In this document: in pieces, positions 23,037 to 34,197 of the stretch | Layout: each line of letters opens with the position of its first letter | Position numbering within the stretch: position 1 is the first letter of the stretch | NCBI GenBank assembly: GCA_028023455.1 | Contig: JAQFVV010000349.1 | Location: 42,501-106,500 of the forward strand | Reading direction: 5' to 3' | Origin: Epiperipatus broadwayi | Lineage: Eukaryota; Onychophora; Udeonychophora; Euonychophora; Peripatidae | Length of the DNA stretch: 64,000 nucleotides | Translations under genes and position numbers: made by a program | The notes under the pieces: generated by a model | Databases searched by the model: none | What the model saw: only the letters and a program-made list of their open reading frames with translations | Told to the model about the DNA's origin: nothing

Positions 23037-24170
23037 CTTACTGCTTTTAAAAAAAATGAGTAGTTTTCACCAGATAAGATTAAGGTTATTCATGATTTGT
23101 TATTGTTATTAGAGGATTTGATGTATTTTATGTGTAATGATGTGTTTTATAAAATTAAAGAGGTATGGGTTATTGATTATGTTATTTCTCCTTTAATGTG
23201 CTCTGTCTATATTGATTTTTTTTAGAGAGTAGCATTATTACTAATTTTACTGTTTCTTTAAAATTGTTAGTTATGTTGATGATTGTTTGTTTGTTATACA
23301 GGAAGATAAATTGAAGGATTTTTTTGATAGATTGAATGCTTTTGATTCTAATATTAAATTTACAATGGGGGACATTTGATTTTATTAGGTTAAAATTTTT
23401 AGATTTAAATGTTGATAATGTTTTATTTTGTTGTCATATTTATTAAAGCAAACAATTTAAGAAACACAAGGTTAGACAGTTGACAACTTTTTACTCATAA
23501 AAAACTTTGTTGAATTTTTGTTATAGGAATAGAAGGCTTAATAATTTTGAAAATAAGTTATATTCAGTGGAGTTAATTTGTTTCTGACTATATTGCATTT
23601 ATTTATTAGGAATTGTATATTTAATAAAAATATCTGCAAATCTGGTAGTAATAAAAATTTAATTGTTAGTGTAGAATAAACAGTTTATTTCTTTGCCATA
23701 TAAGTCATCATTTGGTAAATTGATTTATAAAAATAACTTTTTATTGGGTAGTATGAAAGTGGTCTAGAAGAAAGACCTGAATTGAAATTAACTACTAAAT
23801 AGTTTAAAAGAGTCAATTGATTGCAAATCTATTCCTTGAGATAGTTTATAAGATTCCTTGCAGTTGTCATAAAATTTGTAAAAGTCAAAGTAAATTGAGT
23901 CTTAATGAAAGAGTTAAAAGTTTATAAGAGTAGAGTTAAAAATAAATATCATAACTCAGCTTTGTATATTCATGACCTGAATACAAGCCATAAAATATTA
24001 TTTGACAATGCTGAGGTTATCTTTTTTGAAAAAAAGTGAAATTGAAAAGAAGAGTAAAAGAAACTTTGGGGATAAATTTTTTGAATCGGACACTATCAAT
24101 CTCATGAAAGTATATTTTGAAATTGAAGGAAGTTAGTTTTTGAAGTGAATGATGGGCAGATTATTTTGTT
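23037..24170 (+). pseudogene. Penelope-like element, decayed RT plus GIY-YIG
   Basis: Readable pieces in order are the RT catalytic region YVDDCLFVIQEDKLKDFFDR (about 23268-23327), SNIKFTM and LKFLDLNV (the palm end, 23347-23412), and an endonuclease part with CHKICKSQSK-SLNERVKS and NSALYIHDLNTSHKILF (23870-24010). YVDD followed by KLKxFFxxLN and FLDL is characteristic of Penelope-type RT, and the C-terminal GIY-YIG segment identifies the order. Frameshifts and stops are numerous. The element immediately follows two terminal repeats in the opposite orientation. Confidence 0.75.
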
Positions 24171-24466
24171 TTGTGTATATATGTTGTATGTTTAGTTGAA
24201 TTTCATTTGAGAGAGTCTATTTGTTAATAGATAAAACCATGGTAGTTGAAGAATTTTAGTAAAATTTTGTTTTTTTGGCTATTATTGCAATGTTATATGA
24301 ATTTCCATTTTATTTGTATATATACATCACATGAAAGAAGCATATACTTATCAACACAAGAATCTTTAATCAGCTGTTAAAGCAACCTTTTATTTCTTGA
24401 TATTTATAAGTATGAATAGACTTATAAACCGATTTAGCTTTGAGCAAAATCAGCTTTATATGTATG

Positions 24467-24514
24467 TAAAGCAAAGTGTGGGATTACATAGAAATAATTC
24501 CACACTTTGCTTTA
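24467..24514. repeat. 15-bp perfect hairpin
   Basis: TAAAGCAAAGTGTGG (24467-24481) and CCACACTTTGCTTTA (24500-24514) pair perfectly around an 18-base loop. It lies in intron DNA with no neighbouring element recognised. It is too short and isolated to assign; a microRNA-type precursor is possible but unsupported. Confidence 0.6.
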
Positions 24515-25345
24515 TCTGATCATAGCAAATCTATGAAAATATTTAATTTAATACATGTATATGTACTGATTCTAAAAATATTGAAGTTTCAACATCAAAC
24601 TGGTCCTAATTAAGACATATAAATAATAAATTCTGATTGTAATTTCTGTATAGGTCTTCAGGTAGTTTCACATTTCCAGATCACATGATGAGCATAGATT
24701 TGTAACACTAAATACATGAATAATGAGAGATTTACCAAAGAATACTTTTCTCAAACTGACAGCTCAGAATTTATAACAATCGTTAGAGGAGTGTTGGCGA
24801 ATGTAGAAAATTTTGTTTAGTTACTGATATTTATCAAATGTACTATTCAAATGTATATAAAATTATTCAGTTGAACATCTATAAAAAAATATCATTAATT
24901 TTTTAGATATTTATACTTTCCTGTGTTATTTTAATCATTTAAAATATATAAAGGTTTATAAATGACTTAGATTTCCCCTGCTTATTCTGTGATTTACACA
25001 TTTCATTTCAACTCTGGTTGCAAGATTGATTTGAATATTTCGTATCAGCATCTTTGTCTGTTAACTGAGAAGATTCTGGTTGAATCATATCAAAGAAGAT
25101 GGTAGAAAAGTTTTTGATGAATTTATTTGTGTACATCAATTAAAGATTATATTTTATTTTATACACAGTGGAGAGATTAGAAACTCATTCATTATATATA
25201 ATAAATAAATAAGCCATAGTAATATTCCACAGTAATAGTTTTAGTTTTAAGTATTAAATAATCAATAGCACTTAATTACTGCCACATGATCATATGGAAA
25301 TTGACATTTACTTATTATTTTATATTTAAAACTTAAATGTCAATT

Positions 25346-25434
25346 GTTGGTGGCCTAGTGGTTAACATAGCTGCCTTCCAAGCAGCTGGCCCGGGTTCAC
25401 TTCCTGGTCAACGCATTTGACACATGGAAAAAAA
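25346..25434 (+). mobile_element. tRNA-derived SINE
   Basis: The SINE head has a pol III A-box-like TGGCCTAGTGG (25351-25361) and a B-box GGTTCACTTCC (25394-25404), followed by TGGTCAACGCATTTGACACATGG and a poly-A tail. A 13-bp target duplication, AAAACTTAAATGT, lies at 25328-25340 and 25435-25447. The short unit with no LINE-like tail, the A-tail and the clear duplication indicate a recent LINE-mediated insertion 250 bp upstream of an ACE exon. Confidence 0.92.
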
Positions 25435-25692
25435 AAAACTTAAATGTTACTGTGATTTATTTATTTTATATATATTAGTTGTGTTTTATATTGATTACAT
25501 ATATATATATTTGGTTTTTATCAATGCATATATAGACACCTAATTAAGATTATCCAATTATAGATCGAAGTATACATAATGTCAATACTTTTCCTTACAT
25601 TAATATGAGTGATTATGTATTTATATAATTATTTTCAGTTTGATTAGTTGCTTATATATACACAAATACAATTTGTATTATTTTTATTGTAG

Positions 25693-25783
25693 CTTACAAA
25701 TATAATTACTTCAATGGATAGCTTATATAGCACAGCTAAAATCTGTGATCAAAATAACAATTGTGGACTTTCTTTAGATCCAG
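25693..25783 (+). CDS. Angiotensin-converting-enzyme-like peptidase, internal exon 2 of 3 seen
   Basis: This 91-bp exon lies between TATTGTAG and the donor GTATGAAC. It starts in phase 0 and ends with one base of a split codon completed by the exon at 48886. It encodes LTNIITSMDSLYSTAKICD followed by QNNNCGLSLDP. The S-M-x-x-[IL]YSTAK-[IV]-C block and the following C-x-L-x-LDP are hallmark residues of M2 peptidases; the two cysteines form the first disulfide of the ACE catalytic domain. Both cysteines are present. From memory, the human ACE exon at this place is of similar size (about 94 bp), in keeping with conserved gene structure. Confidence 0.93.
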
Positions 25784-26140
25784 GTATGAACGTTGATCTT
25801 TGAAGTATGAAACTATTTTTTTTTATTCTTATAGTATTAAATATTTTGTATATGTGCAATTTATATTTCTATGTATTCAATTACATTTTTTAAAAAAATC
25901 TTATGAATATTTATTTTACTCATATTTGTATTTAAATAATCAAAGTTACTATTTCGTTTTTATTAAATCTTATATATACATTTTTATTAACAATTATATT
26001 TTTTAAATATATATATATAAAACTTTCAAAAGTCAATACCAAAAATATCTATTGAGAATAATGGGGAATAATTTTTGTAAAAACAATAAAACAATTGCAT
26101 TTTATCAAAAAGGAAATTTTCTTCAAATTGAATAATAATT

Positions 26141-26679
26141 AAACCATTAAGCATCACATGATCACATTTCCTATACTAGCACATTATTTGTTGATAAACA
26201 GAGCAAAACTCTCCATACAGTATTGCTATCTGTGCTAAACAGAGTAATCAATGGAAATGTGATCATGTGATGCTTAATGGTTTAATACCAATCCTGCCTA
26301 ATAGGATAGTGGTGGCTATGGTTGTAAAAGAGCCAAAGACACCAAAATGTATGGGTGCTGAACTGAGTTCAGACCCATATGACTATATAAGCTATTGAGC
26401 TTAGATTGAAAATATTTTTTTGTGTTTTCAATTTCATTCTCATAGTTTTGTAGTTAAGTAGAGATAAAAGGTGGTTGCTAGAGGGTTGCATTAGATCCTA
26501 AGATCTAGATGCAGTGCTCTCAGATCCAAAGCTCCTCACTGACAAAGGCCACAAGCCAGAAACTAGTCTGGGGATATTGGATGAGTAGGCATTAGATAGG
26601 GACTGTATGCACAAGCCTTCTGGCATCCATTGATTACTCTGTTTAGCACAGGTGGCAATACTGTATGGAGAGTTTTGCT
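26141..26679 (+). mobile_element. 430-bp repeat, copy 4, with inverted 5' duplication
   Basis: The main copy runs from 26227 to 26679. The 5' 115 bp are an inverted fragment: AAACCATTAAGCATCACATG (26141 on) faces CATGTGATGCTTAATGGTTT (to 26282), and between them lies a minus-strand piece of the 3' end (CAAAACTCTCCATACAGTA). The whole is bounded by a 13-bp target duplication, TTGAATAATAATT, at 26128-26140 and 26680-26692. The arrangement shows that the inversion arose before or during integration. The hammerhead-like core reads CTGACAA and is probably dead. Confidence 0.88.
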
Positions 26680-26924
26680 TTGAATAATAATTCTTAATTA
26701 TTGGCAGACAACTAGAAAAACACAAACACTCATAAGCAGAACATTTTCCAGAAAAATTCAGGTGAATACCTGTAGTCAAAGAACAGCTAGAGATCCTATC
26801 ACGTCTGTCAGAATTATTATCTCAGTAATCATATCCCTATACTTTTTATTGATATATGATAAATCTTCATGTACTCCTTTTAAAAATATATAAATCTTGT
26901 TTTCTTTTATAAATCAAATTTTGT

Positions 26925-27040
26925 TTTCCGTATTCAAATATACAACATGTGTGTGGACATGTGTATCTGTAGTATGAGATAGTGTGGATAGTTGAAGGTT
27001 ACTTGAAAATCTGAGTTCAAGTCCCCTATATTTACAATTA
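26925..27040 (+). repeat. tRNA-like repeat segment
   Basis: The segment from ACATGTGTGTGGACATG to GAGTTCAAGTCCCC is shared with 27420-27515 (+) and 29288-29395 (-). It contains a B-box-like GTTCAAGTCCC (27014-27024) and, 30-45 bases upstream, GTGGATAGTTGAAGG, which resembles a tRNA D-arm/A-box. This copy lacks the hammerhead part found upstream of the other two. Confidence 0.6.
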
Positions 27041-27214
27041 AGTTCCAGGTATAAGAATGCCTGTATTTCAAATCTTACATATTATGCCTGCATTCTGCCC
27101 ATCCCTCTTCTATGTATTTAAATGGATACTGTCCTATACATGAGGGGTCAGAGTGACTTGAGCTCATGGGTACAACAACAATATTGGAATCAGCATGGGA
27201 TTTTGGCATTCTAT

Positions 27215-27515
27215 CATCAGATTTTCACAGGTATGGATGGCTGAGGAGTTGGAGGTTGGAGTAGATTGAAGCCTATCCATTAAAGTATAAAGATTTGCTA
27301 TCTTAATATAAACTAAACACTGATTATATATATTTATATGTGGGAGATGATAATCTGGACTAATTGTTGAGTGCTGGTTCAGCACGAAATACGTTTATTG
27401 GTGATTATTTATCTTTTCTGCATGTGTGTGGTCATGTGTATCAGTAGTATGAAATAGTAAGAATAGTTGAAGGTTGCTTGAAAGTCTGAGTTCAAATCCC
27501 CTATATTTACAACAT
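27215..27515 (+). mobile_element. Repeat joining a hammerhead motif to a tRNA-like segment
   Basis: 27215-27412 aligns with the hammerhead-bearing repeat of 10577-11003 (shared stretch around GGATGGCT-AGGAGTTG, then the hammerhead). It runs without a break into the tRNA-like segment at 27420-27515 with B-box GTTCAAATCCC (27490-27500). A second locus at 29288-29425 (-) has the same junction (TTTATCTTTTCT followed by GCATGTGTGTGG or ACATGTGTGTGG), so the two parts move as one unit. I infer a SINE-like retroelement with both a ribozyme and a pol III-type segment. Confidence 0.55.
27351..27406 (+). ncRNA. Hammerhead ribozyme motif, diverged core
   Basis: Stem II is perfect (GTGCT/AGCAC with loop GGTTC, 27371-27385) and GAAA is intact (27386-27389). 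Outer stem I is AATC (from 27353) with GATT (27403-27406), where the copy at 10928 has GACC/GGTC: both strands changed and pairing is kept. The first core box reads TTGTTGA instead of CTGATGA, so this copy is unlikely to cleave. Confidence 0.6.
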
Positions 27516-27744
27516 ATTGTATATTTCCACATGCATTTTGATTATCTCTTATGATTATTTCAAGATTTATTCATATGAATAAATATAAACCTATATTTAT
27601 AATTTCCAGGCTAATAAAAATTGACACTGTATGATAAGTACAAATTTTTGTTAAAAGCCAAATTACTTTTCTCTGTTATTAATATCCATATTTTTAATTT
27701 TATCCACATTTTTCTAGTCACTTATCACTTGGTTGTGATATATG

Positions 27745-28690
27745 ATGCAATGTGCTATGGCTTATTTATCGAAGTCAGGAACCTCTCAGTTACTATGTCC
27801 AGAAAAACCTATTAGCCACCTTACCTTCCTTTTCCAGTTCCACCCTAAGTTTTTCCCATATTCTTCTCTATCCTGCTTCATTTCCACAACATCATCTTTG
27901 TCCACTTTATGGCTTTTATATTTGGATCCTCCTTATCTTTTTCCAAATCCAGCAAAAACCAAGAACCTACTTTCTGTATAATCACTTTGTTTATATTTAT
28001 TCTCCCACTACTTCATTATTTGTACTGTTTTTACTTGTAAGTATTTACATTTAATTAGCATATGCCTAATAATTTCCATGCCTTCATTACATAACTTGCA
28101 AACTAAATCATCATTTATGTTTATATTCTCTTGCTGCTAACAACCATGTTCTAGCCTTAAATAGTAAATTACTTTCCTTGCTATTATCATAAATAAACTC
28201 ATACCCAATATTCTGTATACTTCTATATCTATTTAAATTCTTTTTACTCTCCATACTAATTCTCCATCTCTCCAACTCCCTATTTTTTATTAATCCATCC
28301 ATTCTTCTATCCCATTCTTTGCCAACATTCAACAATCCTCCTAACACAACCATTCGACCTTTTGTACAAGTATACTGATATAAAGTCGTTATCCAGATCT
28401 TCTGCATACTATAGTACCTTTTTCACTTATTTTCTTGCCTGTTCTTTACTCATAACTCACTTAAATACTATTTTGGCTATTTTCTTACTATCCATAAATT
28501 GCAATCTACTGAGCATTTTTATTTTGCTTTTTGCATTTCTCACATAAAAACTTGACCATCCCATTTCTCCTTGAATTGCCTTCTTTGCCAGCCACACATC
28601 CATATCTAATCCATGTCTTCCTACTTCTCTTTGTACTTTTTCTTAGTAATATAACACACCCTTTACTAACACAATGCATCATTACCATAA
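27745..28690 (-). pseudogene. LINE copy, same family as 20956-22436
   Basis: On the minus strand the peptide pieces EWDRRMDGLIKNRELERWRI, SNLLFKARTWLLAAREYKHK and the start of a reverse-transcriptase thumb are read. The zinc-knuckle region (28040-28110) is partly frameshifted. The 3' end lies at about 27745. It covers only the C-terminal third of the ORF; the catalytic RT box is missing. Confidence 0.75.
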
Positions 28691-29287
28691 GTTAACCCTG
28701 CTTGTGCCAGCAAGTTTCATGGCTCCCCCTAGCGTCAAATGTATCCTAGACTATCTACCAAAATGATACCTATTATTTATTACAAATATAATTGCCACAA
28801 CAATTCACAGCAAATTGTATATATGTATGTGTATATGTATGTTTTAATGATCGCTAGTGATGACATGTAGGGATAGGTTGGTTGCAGATAAAGTTTTATA
28901 TATATTATAGTGATAGAATGCAAAAAGGATCTATTTGAATAGTGGCCATACATCAACTGGGATAGGCAAATTAAGCATAATGATAGAAGTATTAAGTTTA
29001 TCTTGTTCTGCCAAACTTAAACTTCAAATGAAACAATAATTTCACTTTCAGTTAGTTAAACTTACTATGACATATACCAGTTATCTGTGCATTTTTGAAG
29101 CATGAAGAAGAGCATGGTCAAGACAAAAAGTGATTTTTTGAATTATATTTCAGCTGCTTTTTCTCAATAAAATGCTATCTGAATGTTTATTTATTTATAA
29201 AATAACAAGCTAAAGATATTTAAGTAATTGGTTTAGTTAAAAAGGAATATTTTTAAAAATAGTTTAACATTACAGTATAATGTGTTA
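28691..29287. other. AT-rich intron DNA
   Basis: Nothing recognised apart from a short GC-richer piece (28706-28740, with CCCCCTAGCGTC) and a TATG/TGTA microsatellite near 28818-28845. Confidence 0.5.
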
Positions 29288-29425
29288 ATATAGGGGATTT
29301 GAACTCAGACTTTCAAGCACCCTTCAACTATCCACACTATCTCATACTACTGATACACATGACCACACACATGTAGAAAAGATAAATAATCCACGAATAT
29401 ACGTATTTCCTGCTATATTTACAAT
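29288..29425 (-). mobile_element. Hammerhead/tRNA-like repeat, 5'-truncated copy
   Basis: On the minus strand this copy begins inside the hammerhead (GGAAATACG at about 29410-29400, the GAAA core and following bases), continues through TTTATCTTTTCTACATGTGTG and ends after the B-box GTTCAAATCCC (29304-29294). It has the same junction as the locus at 27215-27515 and so supports one composite family. The first core box and stem II 5' strand are missing. Confidence 0.55.
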
Positions 29426-30019
29426 TAGGCTCCAGTTATATAAAGAATGGCGTATTTTAAATATTTATTATGTGTTAATTAAAACACACTTATATTTTAT
29501 CCAAAGATGTCTCTATTCTACCAATGTAATGGAAATAAATAAAAATACATATCAGAATTAGATTTAATCAATACAAAATAACACTTTTATACCTCATCAC
29601 TCTTTATGGTGCATGATTAAGAATACTTAAAACATTTTATTGGGTCCATTTCACTTTCTTTTTTTAACAAATTCTTTTAGCCTATTCATTCAGTGTACAT
29701 CCTGCTATATAAATAAAAATATTTACATATATAAGTAAATAGAGGCATTTGAACTTAGGATTTTTCAGTCTTTGTTTGTCCTCCACTCCATCTCAAACAA
29801 CACAACACACATGACCTCATACATTCATTTATTCAATTTATATTCAATGCCTTTGCTAAAAAAAAATGAATAAGTTTAATTCCAAATTTGAGATCTTGTG
29901 AAAATGTAAAAATGATAATCTTTTCAGTTATTTTTATAGCAAAAATAAAGAGACTAACATTTTGATTTCTATTTTGAAATTGCTATATTTTTCAAGATAT
30001 TCAAAAAAATATTATTTTA
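29426..30019. other. AT-rich intron DNA
   Basis: No exon, RNA gene or element is recognised; the sequence is a mixture of A/T runs with scattered single-copy words. Confidence 0.5.
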
Positions 30020-33016
30020 AGAAGTTTAACTATTGGCCTACTACATTAAAGTGTGTGTTTTAAATAAACATGCACATATTATATGATTAAAAGTAAGCAA
30101 TTTAAAACAAAATTGAAATAGACAACCCACTATAAATAAATAAATAAAAATTAATACATCAATCCAGCTTTCATTCTTTAATGGAACTTTTTCAAGATGT
30201 TTCCTTTTACACAATCATGTGACCAATTACCCTACAGCAATTCCCCCAATGGGCATTATTTTCATTTTACATTATAATAAACATAATTATTAAAATACAT
30301 ACATTAAATATAATTAATAAAGACATATATGAACATAAAACTGATTAAACTTATTACAGTCCTTTTTTCTCTCCATAATATATATATATAAATAATCTAG
30401 AAAATAAACTTCAATAATAATAATCCCTTTTATTTTTAAAATTATAACTCTAAAGTTTCCAATAATTTAACAATACCCTTTCTCTCCTAATTGTGCTGGA
30501 TCTTTAACCATGTTTACACATCTGTTTAAATTTTCTTGAATATACAAAGTTTCATAACATTTTTTTCCTTGTAATTTTTAACATACTTTATTACCTGAAT
30601 ATTTTTTTCACAATTCATTTTATGTCCAGTATCCATAAAATGTAAATATGGCCCTGATCTTATATTTTTCTGTTAATTGCCCTATCATACTCCTTACCTT
30701 TTTCCACAGTAGTTTTTCCTGTCTGACCTATATATATCATATTGCAAAGGTCACAACTAATTTTATAAACCAACCCTATTTTATTTTTAATATTACCCAT
30801 TCTTTTTGAGTTTGCTTTCATTTCCCTAAAGATTTACTATTTTTCTATCCTGTCTTAATATCATCAGATAGTTTTTCTTCTATCAATGTCTTATATAAAT
30901 GCTCTAAATATGGAACCTGCTGTTCTACTTTTTTCTGAAATGCACAAACTTATACTCATGTAAATATACATATTTTTACAAAATATAATAGAACCGAAAC
31001 CCATTTCCCATTTGTATACCCATGTTTTACACTATTTTTTGTATTATTCTTATTATTTCTAAAATCTTTTTAATATCTTTTTTTATATCTTATACTAACA
31101 CAATCATTCTCAACTTTCAATTTCTGTTCAAATGTTTATTTTATATTTAATGTTAACTTATCATTTTTTAATTTAAACCCTTTCAATGCAGCTATTTTCT
31201 GTGACAATGGCTGACAGGAATTGAATCAATTATAACTCCTTTTTTCTTTATCCTTAATATAATGTTTAATAAGTATTTCAGCATTAATTCCTTTTCTTAA
31301 AAATGTCTAAATACTTTAATCCCTTCCCCTCTTTTTCCATTATAAACTTAATATTGTATTTATTATTGTTCAATTCTTTAAATGCATTAACAATACTTCT
31401 ATTATTACTTATTAAAATTATGTCATCAACATATCTATGATATTCTAGAATTTCCTTATTTTTTATATACTTATCAATTATATTTTCCACTATATAGTCA
31501 ATCATAATTGATGATAAAATCTCACTAATACAACAATCCATAACTCATCCCTTTGTTATGTTCCAAAATTCTTCATTATATTTAAAATATAAAGCATCAT
31601 TTATCAATAATAATGCTTCTCTGATAACATTTAACCATTCTTCTGAAATTATATTACTCCTTTTTATTTTATCAATAACTAATTTTATACTATCTTCCCT
31701 AGGTATACTCGAGTACATTTTTTCTACATCAAATGATACAATTATTTTATTTAATAGTAAGGAAAACAAAGTCATACATCATGTGACTTAATTAGATTGT
31801 ATTTACAAATATATTATAGTTTGGAATTTAAGACTTTGGTGATGTTATATTTCTAAGGCTATTAATATATAGTGTATCTGAATTTAGTTCAGGCCCATAT
31901 GGCTATTTAAGTTAAATAGCTGAATTTGAAGACATATAGATGTCTGAATATTTCATATTTTCTACTTAATACTTAAGTATTCAATAAATGTTGGGCTTAA
32001 ATTTGTATTTTAGATCTAGTGTCTGAATGTTTTTGCACCTCACTGATGAAAGTTATTAGTTTGAAACTGGTTTGGGGATAGGGACAATTCTAGATAGAGA
32101 TTTTAAATGCTTTCTCTTGCAGCATTTATTGAAAAGGCTTGTTTAGAGCTATTAGCCACTCATTATATATAATCATTCCATTTCTATTTATCTTTACATT
32201 ATTTAATTTATCTTTAAGTTCTTCTGAATTCCAAATACAATACTTGCCAACACCTACTGTAATGAGAATCTTTTTACATATTAAGACACACAAATCTTTA
32301 AGAATATAATTATTAAAGTCTAATATCACTCTTACTAGCATATCATCCTTATGGGTTTTAACCTTTCCAAATATATTTGGATGTTCAAATGCTAATATAA
32401 ACATCTATATTCTTTCATTTTCATATAATTTAATAAAATCTTATATTTTGTTTTAATTGTATTTTCTGGATCTTTATTTATTTTTTGGTATGCCTGCTTT
32501 ACAATATCTTTTTTTATTTTTTTTTATCATAGTCCATTTCATTTAAAATAACAAACCATGACCCTTTATCTTCACTTGTTACTATTAAGTGCTCATTATA
32601 TATCTTTTTCATAATTTGTTTTATAATAGATTTCTCCTTCCATTCTTTTTTACTTCATGTATTCTTTTTATTAATAACATTATTAATTTTTGATATTTCA
32701 GCTTTCAAACCTTTCTTAATATTGGCAGCTTCCACACTAACAACTGTTGTTTTCTGGTTATCTCTAACCACAAATGGTATATATTTAGTCCCTTTATTTG
32801 AAATCTGTGATTTCTCAATTGTAATTTAATATTAGCTATATCTACAAAATTATTAACAATTTCATCCTTATTACAATTTTTTACCACAAAGCAATTATCT
32901 ATTTTTTCATCAGATTTCATTTCATTGGAACACAATAATCTCCATTTATTGTCATATTTCTTATGAAGCCTGTGCTTTAATTTTCTATTATGAGTCCATA
33001 AATTATGATTGACCAT
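30020..33016 (-). mobile_element. Penelope-like element family A, copy a (broken)
   Basis: On the minus strand from 33016: an N-terminal region (DNKWRLLCSNEMKSDEKI ...), FGKVKTHKDDMLVRVILDF (RT fingers), VSFDVEKMYSSIPREDSIK (first catalytic Asp), EEFWNITKG, then MDCCISEILSS and YHRYVDDIILISN (second catalytic box, YVDD), FKELNNNKYNIKF and LKYLDI. A C-terminal part around 30750-30600 reads CDLCNMIYIGQTG, the GIY-YIG endonuclease motif. RT plus GIY-YIG defines Penelope-like elements. Several stops break the frame, and a foreign repeat sits at about 31795-32150. The 3' untranslated tail runs to about 30020 and, at 30230, lacks the LINE found in copies b and c. Confidence 0.82.
31795..32150 (+). 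mobile_element. Diverged 430-bp-type repeat inside PLE copy a
   Basis: The right part aligns with the 430-bp repeat: CTCACTGATGA, then GAAACTGGTTTGGGGATA, then TCTAGATAGAGATTTTA and GCAGCATTTATTGA. The left part keeps only TTCAGGCCCATATGGCTAT and neighbouring words. It interrupts the PLE between IIYNEW and NKIIVSFDVEK. Its core CTGATGA...GAAAC is intact although stem II is weak. It is an older subfamily of the terminal repeat. Confidence 0.6.
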
Positions 33017-34197
33017 ATAAAAAAAAATATAATTGATAAATTTATAAAAAATAAGGAAATTCTAGAATATCATAGACCTGTTGATGATATAATTGTAATA
33101 GGTAATAACAGAAATATTGTTAATTCATTTAAAGAATTGAACAATAATAAATATAATATTAAGTTTACAATGGAAAAATGAAGAGAAGGGATTAAAGTAT
33201 TTAGACATTTTTTTAAGAAAAGAAATTAATGGTGAAATACTTATTAAACATTATATTAAGGATAAAGAAAAAGAGAGAGATAATTGATCCAAATTTACAT
33301 CAGCCATAGTCGCAGAAAATAGCAACATTTAAAGGGTTTAAATTATAGAGTGATGGGTTAACATTGAATATAAAAGAAGCATTGAACAGAAATTGAAAGT
33401 TGAGAATGATTATTATTATAAGATATAAAAGAAAAGATATTCAAAAGATTTTTAGAAATAATAATACTAAAGCTGGTGTAAGGCATGGATATACAAATAG
33501 GAAGTGGGTTTTGGTTCCATAATCAGAGCATTTAAGACATTGATAAAAGAAAAGTTACCTGATGATATTAAGATAGGATGTAAAAATAGTAAATCTTTAA
33601 GGAAATGGATGTGTAACTTAAAAAGGAAGGGTAATATTAAAAATAGGGTAGAATTGGTTTTATAAAATAAGTTGTGACCTTTGCAATATGAAATATATAG
33701 ATCAGACAGGAAAGAATACTATGGAAAGAGATAAGGAGCATGATAGGGCAATTAACAGAAAGGATGTATTATCAGGGCCATATATACATTTTTTTTGTAT
33801 ACTGGACATAAATTGTGAAAAACATATTCAGATAGTAAAAGTATGTTAAAAATTATAAGAAAAAGAAAATGTTATAAAACTTTGCATATTCAAGAAAATT
33901 TAAACAAGTGTGTAAATATTGTTAAAGGCCCAGCACAATTAGGGGGGAAATGGGCATTGTTAGTTTATTGGAAACTTTAGAGTTATAATTTTAAAAATAA
34001 AAGGGATTATTATTATTAGTTTTTTTTATAGATTATTTGTAAATATTTATATATTATGGAGGGGGAGAGAGGAGGGTAATAAGTTTAATCATTTTTATTT
34101 ATATATGTATTTTATTAATTATATTTAATGTATATATTTTAATAATTATATTTATTGTAATGTAAATAATGTTCATTGGGGAGTTACTGTAGGGTAA
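33003..34197 (+). pseudogene. Penelope-like element family A, copy b
   Basis: This copy starts mid-RT (just before the YVDD box, here mutated to VDDIIV, 33080-33100) and continues through FKELNNNKYNIKF and an endonuclease segment CDLCNMKYIDQTGKN (33675-33720) to the 3' untranslated part ending GTAGGGTAA at 34197. It is joined head-to-head with copy a at about 33003-33016, the two sharing AATTATGATTGAC at the joint. Many frameshifts are present. Confidence 0.75.

Noticed and set aside
25346-25434. Functional tRNA gene
   Set aside because: A- and B-boxes are present but no cloverleaf closes, a poly-A tail follows and the unit is flanked by a target duplication: a SINE.
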